Shown here piece after piece: positions 5,904-13,373 of a stretch of DNA of 15,516 nt (its first letter is position 1; every line of letters starts with the position of its first letter). Made by a program: the position numbers and the translations under genes. Under the pieces are notes generated by a model that did not search any database, had not been told where the DNA came from, and worked only from the letters and a program-made list of their open reading frames with translations. The stretch is from an uncultured Bacilli bacterium (GTDB lineage Bacteria; Bacillota_I; Bacilli_A; RF39; UBA660), in NCBI GenBank assembly GCA_934098745.1, contig CAKOPG010000024.1, positions 1 to 15,516 of the forward strand. The letters are read 5' to 3'.

Positions 5904-7679
5904 ATGAATAAAATAGATGAATTATTATCTACCACTCCCCATAATCCGGGCTGTTATCTTATGAAAGATAAAAATGGTTGTGTTATTTATGTTGGTAAAA
6001 GTAAAAATTTAAAAAATAGACTTAGTTCATATTTTAAACAAAGTCATACTGGCAAAACTATGATGTTAGTAAGAGATATTGATACTTTTGAATATATCTT
6101 AACTAATTCTGAAGTAGAATCTCTTTTATTAGAATTAAACTTAATAAAGAAATATACTCCTAAATATAATATTTTATATAAAGATGATAAAACATACCCC
6201 TATATAGAACTTACTAATGATAAAATACCCAGATTATTAATTGTTAGAAATCCTAATATGCGTAGAGGTGGTAATCGTAAACTATTTGGTCCATATCCCA
6301 ATATTACCGCCGCTAAAAAAGTAGTTGAAATGTTAAATCGTTTGTATCCTTTAAGAAAATGTAAAAACATGCCTAAAAAAGAATGCTTATATTATCATAT
6401 TGGTGAATGTCTTGGTTATTGTATTAATGCCGTCGATGATGAAAAAATTAAACAAATGAAAGAAGAAATAACCAGTTTCTTTAATGGTAATAGTGAAGCT
6501 CTAATTAAAAAAATAACAACCAAAATGTATGATTGTTCTAGTAAACTTCAGTATGAGAAAGCCTTGGAATATAAAGAACTTCTCGATTATATAAATATCA
6601 CTCTAGAAAAACAAAAAGTCGAACTAGATGATCATTATAATCGTGATATTATTGGTTATTATGAATTAGATAATTATCTTTCTGTTAATATTCTCTTTAT
6701 TCGTGGTGGTAAACTACTTGATAAAAAAAGTAACATTTTCCCAATGATAGATACTTTAGAAGAAGAAGTTAATAGTTATATTAGTAACTTTTATGATAAA
6801 CACTTAACTAAAGTAAAAGAAGTAATTGTTCCAGATATTATTAATTCCTCTTTATTAGAAGCTGGTTTTAATCTTAATGTAGTTAAACCTATCAAAGGTC
6901 TTAAGAAAAAGATTTTAAATTTAGCCATGGAAAATGCTAAAAATTATTATAATGAACAAATATCGCTTATTAAGAAAGATGAAGATTCCCTAAATAAAAG
7001 TTTAAAAGAATTATCTGATATGTTAGGAATTGCGAAGAGTAGTCATATTGAAATGTTTGATAATTCCAATATCTTTGGTAGTTTCAATGTATCAGGGATG
7101 GTTGTGTTTATTGACGGTAAAAAAGCTCCTAATCTCTATCGTAAATTCAAAATTACTAATGATAAAAATGATGATTATGGTACAATGCGTGAAGTAATAT
7201 ATCGCCGTTATTTCCGTGTATTAAAAGATAATTTAGCAAGACCAGATTTAATACTAGTAGATGGTGGCTTAGGCCAAATAAATGTCGCTAGAGAAGTCAT
7301 CGCTAGCTTAGGTTTAAATATTCCTGTTGCCGGACTAAAAAAAGATGATAAACATAGTACAAATGCCTTACTAGGTAAATATCCTATTGAAGAAATCCCT
7401 CTAAAAAAAGATAGTTACTTATTCTTACTTCTAACAAGAATGCAAGATGAAGTTCATCGATATACTATTAGTTATCATAAAGATATTCGTAGTAAAGGTG
7501 CCTTATCTTCTATCTTAGACAACATTGATGGTATTGGCGAAGTAAGAAAGAAGAAAATTCTTAAAAAATATCATACGATTGATAAAATGAAAAATGCTAC
7601 TATCGAAGAACTAACCGAGATTATGCCTATAAATATAGCTAAAGATTTTCATAATTATTTAATAAATCTTGATAAGTAA
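5904..7679 (+). CDS. uvrC: UvrABC excinuclease subunit C
   Basis: It makes the dual incisions on both sides of a DNA lesion bound by UvrB in nucleotide excision repair. In order along 591 residues: GIY-YIG nuclease for the 3' cut (PGCYLM 15-20, IYVGKSKNLKNRL 28-40, E71-type acidic region VESLLLE); a four-Cys cluster C153-x7-C161-x7-C169-x3-C173 matching the spacing of the UvrC iron-sulfur site; UVR motif for UvrB contact (about 197-233); RNase H-like nuclease for the 5' cut with D386 (EMFDNSN), D453 (LVDGGLGQ) and H518 (DEVHRY); and helix-hairpin-helix repeats (about 540-590). Length and order are normal and nothing is missing. The ATG is preceded by a strong AAGGAGG. No terminator is evident after the TAA. 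Confidence 0.97.
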   Translation: MNKIDELLSTTPHNPGCYLMKDKNGCVIYVGKSKNLKNRLSSYFKQSHTGKTMMLVRDIDTFEYILTNSEVESLLLELNLIKKYTPKYNILYKDDKTYPYIELTNDKIPRLLIVRNPNMRRGGNRKLFGPYPNITAAKKVVEMLNRLYPLRKCKNMPKKECLYYHIGECLGYCINAVDDEKIKQMKEEITSFFNGNSEALIKKITTKMYDCSSKLQYEKALEYKELLDYINITLEKQKVELDDHYNRDIIGYYELDNYLSVNILFIRGGKLLDKKSNIFPMIDTLEEEVNSYISNFYDKHLTKVKEVIVPDIINSSLLEAGFNLNVVKPIKGLKKKILNLAMENAKNYYNEQISLIKKDEDSLNKSLKELSDMLGIAKSSHIEMFDNSNIFGSFNVSGMVVFIDGKKAPNLYRKFKITNDKNDDYGTMREVIYRRYFRVLKDNLARPDLILVDGGLGQINVAREVIASLGLNIPVAGLKKDDKHSTNALLGKYPIEEIPLKKDSYLFLLLTRMQDEVHRYTISYHKDIRSKGALSSILDNIDGIGEVRKKKILKKYHTIDKMKNATIEELTEIMPINIAKDFHNYLINLDK

Positions 7680-7697
7680 TTAACAATATTATATAAT
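7669..7697 (+). promoter_or_regulatory. Promoter for the membrane protein-holA unit
   Basis: TTGATA (7669-7674, inside the last codons of uvrC), 17 bp, TATAAT (7692-7697). The -10 sits in a perfect 16-bp palindrome (7685-7700), which may be only AT-richness. Confidence 0.6.
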
Positions 7698-7721
7698 ATT
7701 ATTTAGAATGGTCGTGATAAA

Positions 7722-8576
7722 ATGAATGGTAAAGTATTAAAACTAGCTAACAATGATTTATATGGTAATCAAGATGAACGTAAAGTAGTAGTCTTTGCTT
7801 GCTTTAATCATGTTAAATATATGAATAAATATGTTATTTTTAGTTTCTTAGGTGAATATGATAAAAATAAACTATATTATGGTTCTATTCATTTAAAAGA
7901 AAACTCTCTAGTAATATTCTCTATAAAAGATGATTTAACTCATTATATCACTGACTTTACATCCCAATACTTATCAAGAAATATCAATCCTCAAGATTAT
8001 ACATTAATAGATATTTCTAATATGGAAAAAGTAGAATTAGTATCAAGTAATAGTATTGATTGTGATAAATTACATATTTTAGATGAATTATCTATCCCTA
8101 AACCACCTCAAAAAGCAGAAGCGGTTAATCAAAATAAAAAACCAACTATCTTATATATCTTATTAGTTATCCTAATCTTATTAACTTGTGGCTTAACTTA
8201 TCTTTATTTATTCCCTCATGCTTTTATGAAACAATATAAAGTATTAACTTGTACTAAAGACTTATATAATAGTGAAGTATCATTATCCTATAAATCTAAC
8301 AAAATAATAACTTTTAATTCTCAAGATAAATTAATTGATATTGAAGAAACTGATACCTATATCTTTACTTCCCATGAAAAATATAATGAATACAAAAATA
8401 ATGAAAAGTATAATGAATACTTTGATTCTTTAGGAATATATAAATATGATGATAATAAATTAGAATTAAATGTTTCTTTCAAAGAAAAAACAATTATTGA
8501 TAACTATGAAGAGATGCAAACTTATTTAAAATCAGAAAAATATACTTGTACCGAGGAAAGTTATTATGAAGAATAA
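7722..8576 (+). CDS. Single-pass membrane protein of unknown function, coupled to holA
   Basis: I do not recognise this 284-residue protein. Residues 1-125 form a cytosolic domain with alternating hydrophobic strands (KVVVFACFNHVKYMNKYVIFSFLG); a Pro/Lys linker (126-141) leads to one TM helix (142-164) and an outer domain of about 115 residues with two Cys in similar LTCTKD and YTCTEES settings, possibly a disulfide at its ends. There is no signal peptide, so N-in/C-out is likely. The start ATG follows GGTCGTGAT, a weak site. Its last 11 bases overlap the start of holA, so the two are translated together. The charged Tyr/Lys/Asn-rich outer part (YNEYKNNEKYNEYF) is low in complexity. Function unknown. 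Confidence 0.75.
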   Translation: MNGKVLKLANNDLYGNQDERKVVVFACFNHVKYMNKYVIFSFLGEYDKNKLYYGSIHLKENSLVIFSIKDDLTHYITDFTSQYLSRNINPQDYTLIDISNMEKVELVSSNSIDCDKLHILDELSIPKPPQKAEAVNQNKKPTILYILLVILILLTCGLTYLYLFPHAFMKQYKVLTCTKDLYNSEVSLSYKSNKIITFNSQDKLIDIEETDTYIFTSHEKYNEYKNNEKYNEYFDSLGIYKYDDNKLELNVSFKEKTIIDNYEEMQTYLKSEKYTCTEESYYEE

Positions 8577-9519
8577 TTTATCTCTATTAATTGGCGATAA
8601 TGAAGAACTAATTAACTTTTATCTTCAAAATATTTTAGATAAAATAAATTATCAAATAGATAATAAAATAGGGTATGATTTAACTACTAATACTATAACT
8701 GATATCTTAGATGAAGCTTCTATGATGAGTTTATTTGCTCAAAATAAAGTTATTATAGGAACAAATCTAAATATATCCGATATCTCTGAAGAAGGTCTTG
8801 AATATTTAACTAAATATCTAGATAATCCCAATCCTAATTCTTATATTATTTTATTAACTAGTAAAGTAGATTCACGAACTAAAATATATAAATTATTTAA
8901 AGATAAATTTAATATCATTGATACTACTAAAATTAACTATGCCGAAGATATATTAAAATATATTACTAATTATATAAAAGAAAAAAAATATCTAATATCT
9001 TCCCAAGATCTTGAATATTTTCTTTCTAAAACCGGTAATAATCTGGATAATATTAACTTAGAATTAGCTAAATTATTCGCTTATAAAGATAAAGAAAAAA
9101 CAATTACTAAAGAAGATATTGATTTATTAATTCAAGATAATATTGATAATATTATCTATGAATTTACTAATGCTATCTACGAAAATAATTATTCTAAAAT
9201 AATTAAAATGTATGAAGATTTTACTAAAGAAAATCTTGGTTTTGATTACTTATTAACTTCTCTAGATAATAGTTTTCGTCAATCACTTATAATTAAGTTA
9301 TTATATAAAGAGGGTAAATCTAATTATGAAATAGCCTCCATTATTGGTAAAAAAGAATTCTATGTTAAAAAAATGCAAGAACGATTATACAACTATAGTA
9401 TTAAAGATCTTGCTAACTATCTAAATAAATTATCTATCATTGATATCAATTACAAAAGTGGTAAAATTACTACTGATATGTTAAAACTATTCTTAATAAA
9501 CAAAGACCCTTCCTTATAA
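8566..9519 (+). CDS. holA: DNA polymerase III delta subunit
   Basis: HolA opens and loads the beta clamp as part of the clamp-loader complex at the replication fork. The 317-residue length and layout fit: an N-terminal ATPase-like fold without a functional Walker A (LSLLIGDNEELINFYL), the clamp-contact region around EASMMSLFAQNKVIIG (the SLF...KVIxV motif of delta subunits), a middle region (YITNYIKEKKYLISSQDLEYFLSKTGNNLDNINLELAKL), and the C-terminal collar domain with EFTNAIYENNY and YKSGKITTDMLKLFL. The ATG at 8566 follows GAGGAAAG and overlaps the upstream gene by 11 bases. The stop lies inside its own terminator hairpin. Confidence 0.92.
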   Translation: MKNNLSLLIGDNEELINFYLQNILDKINYQIDNKIGYDLTTNTITDILDEASMMSLFAQNKVIIGTNLNISDISEEGLEYLTKYLDNPNPNSYIILLTSKVDSRTKIYKLFKDKFNIIDTTKINYAEDILKYITNYIKEKKYLISSQDLEYFLSKTGNNLDNINLELAKLFAYKDKEKTITKEDIDLLIQDNIDNIIYEFTNAIYENNYSKIIKMYEDFTKENLGFDYLLTSLDNSFRQSLIIKLLYKEGKSNYEIASIIGKKEFYVKKMQERLYNYSIKDLANYLNKLSIIDINYKSGKITTDMLKLFLINKDPSL

Positions 9520-9533
9520 AGAAGCGTCTTTTT
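9502..9533. terminator. Terminator of holA, probably shared with the convergent 186-aa gene
   Basis: AAAGAC-C-CTTC pairs with GAAG-C-GTCTTT (10 bp with one C/C mismatch), followed by Ts. The holA TAA (9517-9519) is in the loop. The minus-strand gene ends seven bases away. Confidence 0.8.
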
Positions 9534-9539
9534 ATATTC

Positions 9540-10100
9540 CTATTTTCTCTTTCTTGGAGAAATAAAACTCTTAACACTGTTAGCGTCCATTGCCCAGTTT
9601 TCATGAGCCAAATTCTCATCAGCACATTCTTTGGCCATTTCCTTAGCTTTATCTATTTCTCCTTTAACAACTAAATCCCCAATTCTTTTCATCTGAAGCC
9701 ATGAAATTCTTCTGTTAGCAATAATTGATACATCCATCTCATTAATCATCCAAAATCTTATTTCCTGCATCTGTCTATCATCAAATCTTGCATCTACTAC
9801 AGTTAAAATATTAACCCCTTGTTGTAAACCAGTTCTAATTTCTCTCATTTGTCTAGCTGTATAAAATTTATGTCCATATAATGATATATCTACATTATGA
9901 AGTACTCCTAAAGCTAATTCAAAAATTTGTTCTTTATTAAAATCCGCCTTTAAATAATATGCCAAACAAGTATTATCCACATTCTTATTATCAAGATATT
10001 TCCCCATACTTTTTTCTTTCTCAATAGCTTCCTTTACTTGTAAAAATACCATCGGATCATTCTTAATTTCCATCATGGTATTAAAAAAATTATTTGCCAT
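9540..10100 (-). CDS. QMxEIR-repeat protein of unknown function, accessory type (186 aa)
   Basis: Residues about 53-148 hold four degenerate 26-27-residue repeats with the pattern FxxxQMxEIRxGLxxGVDISxxAxx: ADFNKEQIFELALGVLHNVDIS, YTARQMREIRTGLQQGVNIL, FDDRQMQEIRFWMINEMDVS, ISWLQMKRIGDLVVKGE. From memory, cleaner versions of this repeat occur in proteins carried by conjugative elements and plasmids of gut Firmicutes, so an accessory origin is possible; the function is not known. The N-terminal 50 residues are helical and acidic/basic mixed; the C terminus is basic (SPRKRK). It is soluble and not secreted. By eye its base composition is less AT-rich than its neighbours. The ATG follows AGGTGAT. 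It stands alone, convergent to holA and divergent from the next pair, and ends in TAG. Confidence 0.78.
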   Translation of the reverse strand: MANNFFNTMMEIKNDPMVFLQVKEAIEKEKSMGKYLDNKNVDNTCLAYYLKADFNKEQIFELALGVLHNVDISLYGHKFYTARQMREIRTGLQQGVNILTVVDARFDDRQMQEIRFWMINEMDVSIIANRRISWLQMKRIGDLVVKGEIDKAKEMAKECADENLAHENWAMDANSVKSFISPRKRK

Positions 10101-10124
10101 ATAAAATCACCTATCTTTAGTAAA

Positions 10125-10152
10125 ATTATATCAAAAATCTAAAAAAATGCAA
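10125..10152 (-). promoter_or_regulatory. Extended -10 promoter of the QMxEIR-repeat gene
   Basis: On the minus strand TGATATAAT (10133-10125), with TTGCAT (10152-10147) 16 bp upstream of the -10 hexamer. The Shine-Dalgarno AGGTGAT follows. Confidence 0.6.
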
Positions 10153-10200
10153 GATAAGTATTATAATTTATTTATTGTTAATATTATATATGGTGAAAAT

Positions 10201-10689
10201 ATGAAAAAGAATACTTTAACTGTAACTATTCTTATCTCTTTAATAATAGTATTTATCTATACTTTAGCTAGTACATATGCAGTTATTATTAATGTAATAA
10301 GTAAAGAAGGAATAAACGAAATAGTAAATGAAATTAATATAAGAGACTTAATGACTCAAGATGATGGTAGTTATAACAATACTTATTATAATGTTATAAA
10401 TGAATTAAATATTACGGCAAACGAAGCTAACATTCTAATGGAATCTATCCCTCTAAACGAATCATTACAAACCATCTTACAAACTATCGTAGATTATAAA
10501 GTAGCTAATAATCTTAATGCCAAATTATCTAATCAAGAATTATATAATATAATAGTTACTTCTATAAATAAAGATAATACTATTTCCAAAGAATTAAAAG
10601 ACAAAGTAATTACTAAAAGTAATACTTATATTCAAGATGTCTCTGATTTTATATATGATATCGATGTCTCTATATTGGAGAATACTTAA
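10201..10689 (+). CDS. Small membrane-anchored extracytoplasmic protein (162 aa), unknown
   Basis: The ATG at 10201 follows TGGTGAAAAT and starts a normal Lys-rich N terminus; the in-frame ATG at 10147 overlaps the divergent promoter and adds 18 unlikely residues, so I reject it. Residues 6-29 are a TM helix or uncleaved signal; the remaining about 130 residues are polar, helical and presumably outside (INEIVNEINIRDLM ... YYNVINELNITANEANILMES). No family recognised. The stop overlaps the next start (TAATG), in a different frame, so the two are translationally coupled and probably work together. Confidence 0.7.
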   Translation: MKKNTLTVTILISLIIVFIYTLASTYAVIINVISKEGINEIVNEINIRDLMTQDDGSYNNTYYNVINELNITANEANILMESIPLNESLQTILQTIVDYKVANNLNAKLSNQELYNIIVTSINKDNTISKELKDKVITKSNTYIQDVSDFIYDIDVSILENT

Positions 10690-11003
10690 TGATTTATTTA
10701 ATAATGCTTCTTTTATTAACTCCATTAATTATCTATATCTTCATTAAAGATGAAATCTTAATATTAAAAATAATTAGTATTACATCTCTAATCTCAAGTA
10801 TATTATTACTAATAATTAACTATATAATTAAACTAATTATTAGTTCTAAAATAAATTTTATAAATACATCCAAAATAATAACTAGTATTCAAAATAAATT
10901 CTTCCTACCCATAATTATTCTTCTATTTACTTCTATACTATCATATATTCTATCTAAAATAACTCTAAATATAAGAAGAAACCTAACTAATATAAATAGA
11001 TAA
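10689..11003 (+). CDS. Small three-TM membrane protein (104 aa), partner of the preceding gene
   Basis: Almost entirely hydrophobic with three predicted TM helices (about 3-20, 26-50, 71-93) and a basic tail (NIRRNLTNINR). The ATG overlaps the previous stop by one base, with GGAGA about 9 bases upstream. Read together with the previous gene, the two would give one protein with an outer helical domain between one N-terminal and three C-terminal TM helices, so this may be a split version of a single membrane protein. No function recognised and no clear terminator after it. Confidence 0.65.
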   Translation: MIYLIMLLLLTPLIIYIFIKDEILILKIISITSLISSILLLIINYIIKLIISSKINFINTSKIITSIQNKFFLPIIILLFTSILSYILSKITLNIRRNLTNINR

Positions 11004-11028
11004 ATGCAATATTTTTTTCTAAAAAGAG

Positions 11029-11057
11029 TTGATTATTTTAAATAAATATGATATCAT
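11029..11057 (+). promoter_or_regulatory. Promoter of the Cys-rich NPQTG protein gene
   Basis: TTGATT (11029-11034), 17 bp, TATCAT (11052-11057) with TGA extension. It leaves a leader of about 55 bases before the ATG. Confidence 0.6.
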
Positions 11058-11069
11058 TTACTCATAAAT

Positions 11070-11101
11070 AAAGTAGTTGAGTATAAAACTCAAACGGCTT
11101 T
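11070..11101 (+). promoter_or_regulatory. Hairpin in the leader of the Cys-rich surface protein gene
   Basis: Inner stem TTGAGT (11077-11082) / ACTCAA (11088-11093), loop ATAAA; a short outer stem AAAG / CTTT closes a small internal loop (TAG opposite ACGG). It ends about 7 bases before the AAAAGGAG Shine-Dalgarno (11105-11112). It has no T run, so it is not a terminator. It could be an mRNA stabiliser or a regulatory leader; it fits no riboswitch class I know. Confidence 0.45.
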
Positions 11102-11118
11102 CTTAAAAGGAGTGTAAA

Positions 11119-12186
11119 ATGAAAAATCTAAAAAAATCTTCAAACATATTATATATAATATGTATAGTTCTAATATTGGTAATATTAGTAGGGTATTTTG
11201 GGGGCAAAAACTTAAAGGGAACTTATAGTGCCTATATATGTCCATCTGGATATACAAATTATTTATCAAATAATCAATATTGTTATAAATGTTCTAAAGG
11301 TACTCTTTCTGGACCTGCCTCAAATGTTAAATGCGCCCATACATCAGAAGAAACGGTTAAATGTAAAGTTGAAGGAACAACTAATGGGTGTAATAATTGG
11401 GAAAAGCAAGGCTATCAATGTGTATTAATAAGCAGTACAACTTCAAGCAAAACCTACCAATGTGTATATGGAGGTTATACTTATACTAATCCTGATAAAG
11501 TGAATATTACTACATGTGAAAATGCCTCTCAAGGTGAATGTATCAGTAAATATGGTTCTGGTAACTGTATTCAAGATTCGAAAGGTTGCTGGGTGAAAAA
11601 AACTGCTGCTAGTTCATGTGAAATTGCTTCTCAAGGCGAATGTATCAGCAGGTATGGTTCTGGTAACTGTATTCAGGATTCAGATGGTTGCTGGAGGCAA
11701 AAAACGACATCAACATATACCGTTAAATTCTATCGTGCTGATGGTTATGAGGTCCTATCAACCTGTACTACAGGTAGCAACGGTTTATTGAGCAGTTGTA
11801 CTGCCGATTACAAAGGAATATGTGGAGCATGGTCATTCCAGTCATACTCTCAAGGTAGTACTCAGCCAGTAGCTATGACTAGTGAACAAGCTGCTACTCA
11901 TAAATTTACAAGTAATACCAATCTTTATTGTAAATCTGGTACATCAATACACCCAGGTTCACCGAGCTCTCCACAACCTTCAAGTTCTCCACAACCATCA
12001 AGTACACCAACTCCATCTAGTAGTCCAAAACCATCAAGTATTCCAGCTTCTTCTAGTACTCCTAATGTACCAACTAATCCTCAGACTGGAAGTATAGCTA
12101 TCTTTGCCGTTTGGATACTAGCTTTAGGTACTCTAGCGTATTCATTTGTATACTTTAAAAGACTAAATACCAAAAAAGAAAAATAA
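11119..12186 (+). CDS. Cys-rich surface protein with tandem repeats and NPQTG sorting signal (355 aa)
   Basis: The ATG follows AAAAGGAGTG. Residues 9-28 are a signal peptide or anchor helix. Residues 40-127 are Cys-rich (CPSGYTNYLSNNQYCYKC, CNNWEKQGYQC), loosely like extracellular disulfide modules. Two 34-residue repeats follow (132-165, 166-199: xCExASQGECISxYGSGNCIQDSxGCW). Residues 199-271 form another beta-rich Cys-containing module (TVKFYRADGYEVLSTC). A Pro/Ser/Thr linker of about 40 residues (278-318) leads to NPQTG (320-324), a TM helix (325-346) and KRLNTKKEK. This is a typical sortase-substrate end with a wall-spanning linker; the same motif as in the 395-aa protein suggests one sortase serves both. 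About 20 cysteines imply oxidative folding outside the cell. Probably an adhesin; ligand unknown. Confidence 0.83.
   Translation: MKNLKKSSNILYIICIVLILVILVGYFGGKNLKGTYSAYICPSGYTNYLSNNQYCYKCSKGTLSGPASNVKCAHTSEETVKCKVEGTTNGCNNWEKQGYQCVLISSTTSSKTYQCVYGGYTYTNPDKVNITTCENASQGECISKYGSGNCIQDSKGCWVKKTAASSCEIASQGECISRYGSGNCIQDSDGCWRQKTTSTYTVKFYRADGYEVLSTCTTGSNGLLSSCTADYKGICGAWSFQSYSQGSTQPVAMTSEQAATHKFTSNTNLYCKSGTSIHPGSPSSPQPSSSPQPSSTPTPSSSPKPSSIPASSSTPNVPTNPQTGSIAIFAVWILALGTLAYSFVYFKRLNTKKEK
11512..11715 (+). repeat. Two tandem 102-bp repeats within the Cys-rich protein gene
   Basis: Units 11512-11613 and 11614-11715 encode 34-residue copies with four conserved Cys; long stretches are identical at the DNA level, for example TATGGTTCTGGTAACTGTAT in both. 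This indicates a recent in-frame duplication. Confidence 0.9.
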
Positions 12187-12212
12187 TCACTTATTTAATA
12201 AGTGGTTTTTCT
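12185..12212 (+). terminator. Terminator of the Cys-rich surface protein gene
   Basis: AATCACTTAT pairs with ATAAGTGGTT (10 bp, one G-T pair) around a TTA loop and runs into Ts. The stem begins inside the TAA stop (12184-12186). Confidence 0.85.
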
Positions 12213-12231
12213 TTTAAAAATTCAAACTATA

Positions 12232-12240
12232 TGATATAAT
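12232..12240 (+). promoter_or_regulatory. Extended -10 promoter of the 327-aa membrane protein gene
   Basis: TGATATAAT, identical to the uvrC site, with no clear -35. The Shine-Dalgarno GAGGTG follows at 12254-12259. Confidence 0.6.
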
Positions 12241-12265
12241 TAATTTGTTAAAATGAGGTGCCAAA

Positions 12266-13249
12266 ATGAAAGAAGAAGAATACAAAAAATTATTTAAATT
12301 AAGTAAAAAATATTTAATATCATTTATTATTACATTATTTCTATCTGTCGTCTTATTCTATATGGCAAATATATTGACTACTAAAGAAAAGCCAATACCA
12401 ACAGATTATCACTATCTAATAGGAAATAATAAAGAAGAAGAGGGGGATTATGTTAAAGTAACAACTGATAGTATCCCATATTTATTTGCTTCTTCCGGCG
12501 ATGAATATAATTATTACATTATTTTTGATAAAAATAATTATATGTATATTGCTAGACTAACTGATGAAACTTATAAATTACTTGAAAATAAATATGATGC
12601 TCAAGAAGAAATATCATATGAAATAAAAGGGTATATCTATAATACTAAAGAAGATTTAAAAGAATTAGCTATCGATGCTTATAATGAAAGTACTAAAACT
12701 AATACTATTAATAAAGATAATTTTAGTTCATATTTTGGTAATACTTATGTCGATGAAACTATTACGCCATCTACCACTATGGAAACTATCTTAATAAGTT
12801 TAGGTATTTTATTTCTAATATCTAATATAATAATAGTTATTTATGCCATAATTGTTTTAATAAACAATAAGAAAACCATTAAAAAATATGGCAAAGAAAC
12901 TTTAGAATATGAACTTGCTAAAAGTACTACCAAAGCTTATAAAAAAGCTGATATCTATTTAACTGATAAATATATTATATCTACTTTATATGGCTTAAAA
13001 GTATATTCTTATGAAGATTTCATCTGGATATATAATCAAAAAAGATCTTACAACTTTATATCTATTGGAATATATCTATTAGGTTTAACAAATAAAAAAC
13101 GTACGCATCAATTAGCCTATCGCTATCGCGATGAACAAGAATTAATTAATATTATGAATGAAATAAGTAATAAATCTGATAAAATAATGACCGGATATAC
13201 TAAAGAAAATATTCAAAAATTTAAAGAAATAACCAAAAAGAAAAAATAA
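12266..13249 (+). CDS. Two-TM membrane protein with outer domain and possible PH-like cytosolic domain (327 aa)
   Basis: The ATG follows GAGGTGCCAAA. TM1 is about residues 16-37 and TM2 about 174-198; the 135 residues between them are acidic and presumably outside. The cytosolic C-terminal part (205-327) contains KADIYLTDKYIISTLYGLKVYSYEDFIWIYNQKR ... HQLAYRYRDEQELINIMNEI, a strand-rich stretch with a final helix reminiscent of small bacterial PH-like domains, as in several Firmicutes DUF membrane proteins (DUF6709-like comes to mind, not verified). The final tail is Lys-rich. It stands as a single unit between two terminators, and I do not know its function. Confidence 0.72.
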   Translation: MKEEEYKKLFKLSKKYLISFIITLFLSVVLFYMANILTTKEKPIPTDYHYLIGNNKEEEGDYVKVTTDSIPYLFASSGDEYNYYIIFDKNNYMYIARLTDETYKLLENKYDAQEEISYEIKGYIYNTKEDLKELAIDAYNESTKTNTINKDNFSSYFGNTYVDETITPSTTMETILISLGILFLISNIIIVIYAIIVLINNKKTIKKYGKETLEYELAKSTTKAYKKADIYLTDKYIISTLYGLKVYSYEDFIWIYNQKRSYNFISIGIYLLGLTNKKRTHQLAYRYRDEQELINIMNEISNKSDKIMTGYTKENIQKFKEITKKKK

Positions 13250-13251
13250 TT

Positions 13252-13284
13252 ATACTTAGATATTTATCTAAGTATTCTTTTTAT
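13252..13284 (+). terminator. Terminator between the 327-aa gene and htpG
   Basis: Perfect 10-bp stem ATACTTAGAT / ATCTAAGTAT with loop ATTT, followed by TCTTTTTAT. It separates the unit from htpG, whose promoter starts 20 bases later. Confidence 0.88.
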
Positions 13285-13290
13285 AAATAT

Positions 13291-13317
13291 TTGGCAATCT
13301 ATATTGACAATTGCTAA
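13291..13317 (+). promoter_or_regulatory. CIRCE-like operator at htpG (candidate HrcA site)
   Basis: TTGGCAATC (13291-13299), nine bases, AATTGCTAA (13309-13317). The CIRCE consensus is TTAGCACTC-N9-GAGTGCTAA: each arm matches 7 of 9, and the 9-N9-9 spacing is exact. The C to A change in the left arm is mirrored by G to T in the right arm, keeping the dyad. It covers the -35 of the htpG promoter, where a repressor would block RNA polymerase. Confidence 0.6.
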
Positions 13318-13332
13318 AAAGCGTAATATAAT
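13304..13332 (+). promoter_or_regulatory. Consensus sigma-A promoter of htpG
   Basis: TTGACA (13304-13309), 17 bp, TATAAT (13327-13332): a perfect match to the consensus in both hexamers and spacing, consistent with a strong promoter that needs a repressor. Confidence 0.9.
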
Positions 13333-13373
13333 TAAAAATGTAACCAAGTAGTGATTACAGAAAGAGTGATAAT

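Noticed and set aside
7685..7700. Perfect 16-bp palindrome AATATTATATAATATT as an operator
   Set aside because: It consists only of A and T in a very AT-rich intergenic region and contains the -10; chance is likely.
10147..10200. Upstream ATG for the 162-aa membrane protein
   Set aside because: It overlaps the divergent promoter and lacks a Shine-Dalgarno; ATG 10201 has one and starts a normal membrane anchor.
11064..11118. tRNA or known riboswitch in the leader
   Set aside because: Only a short hairpin is present, with no cloverleaf and no conserved core of a class I know.
11228..12097. Two shadow frames (11228-11428 and 11882-12097) inside the Cys-rich protein gene
   Set aside because: Their low-complexity sequences arise from reading the Cys-rich and Pro/Ser repeats out of frame.
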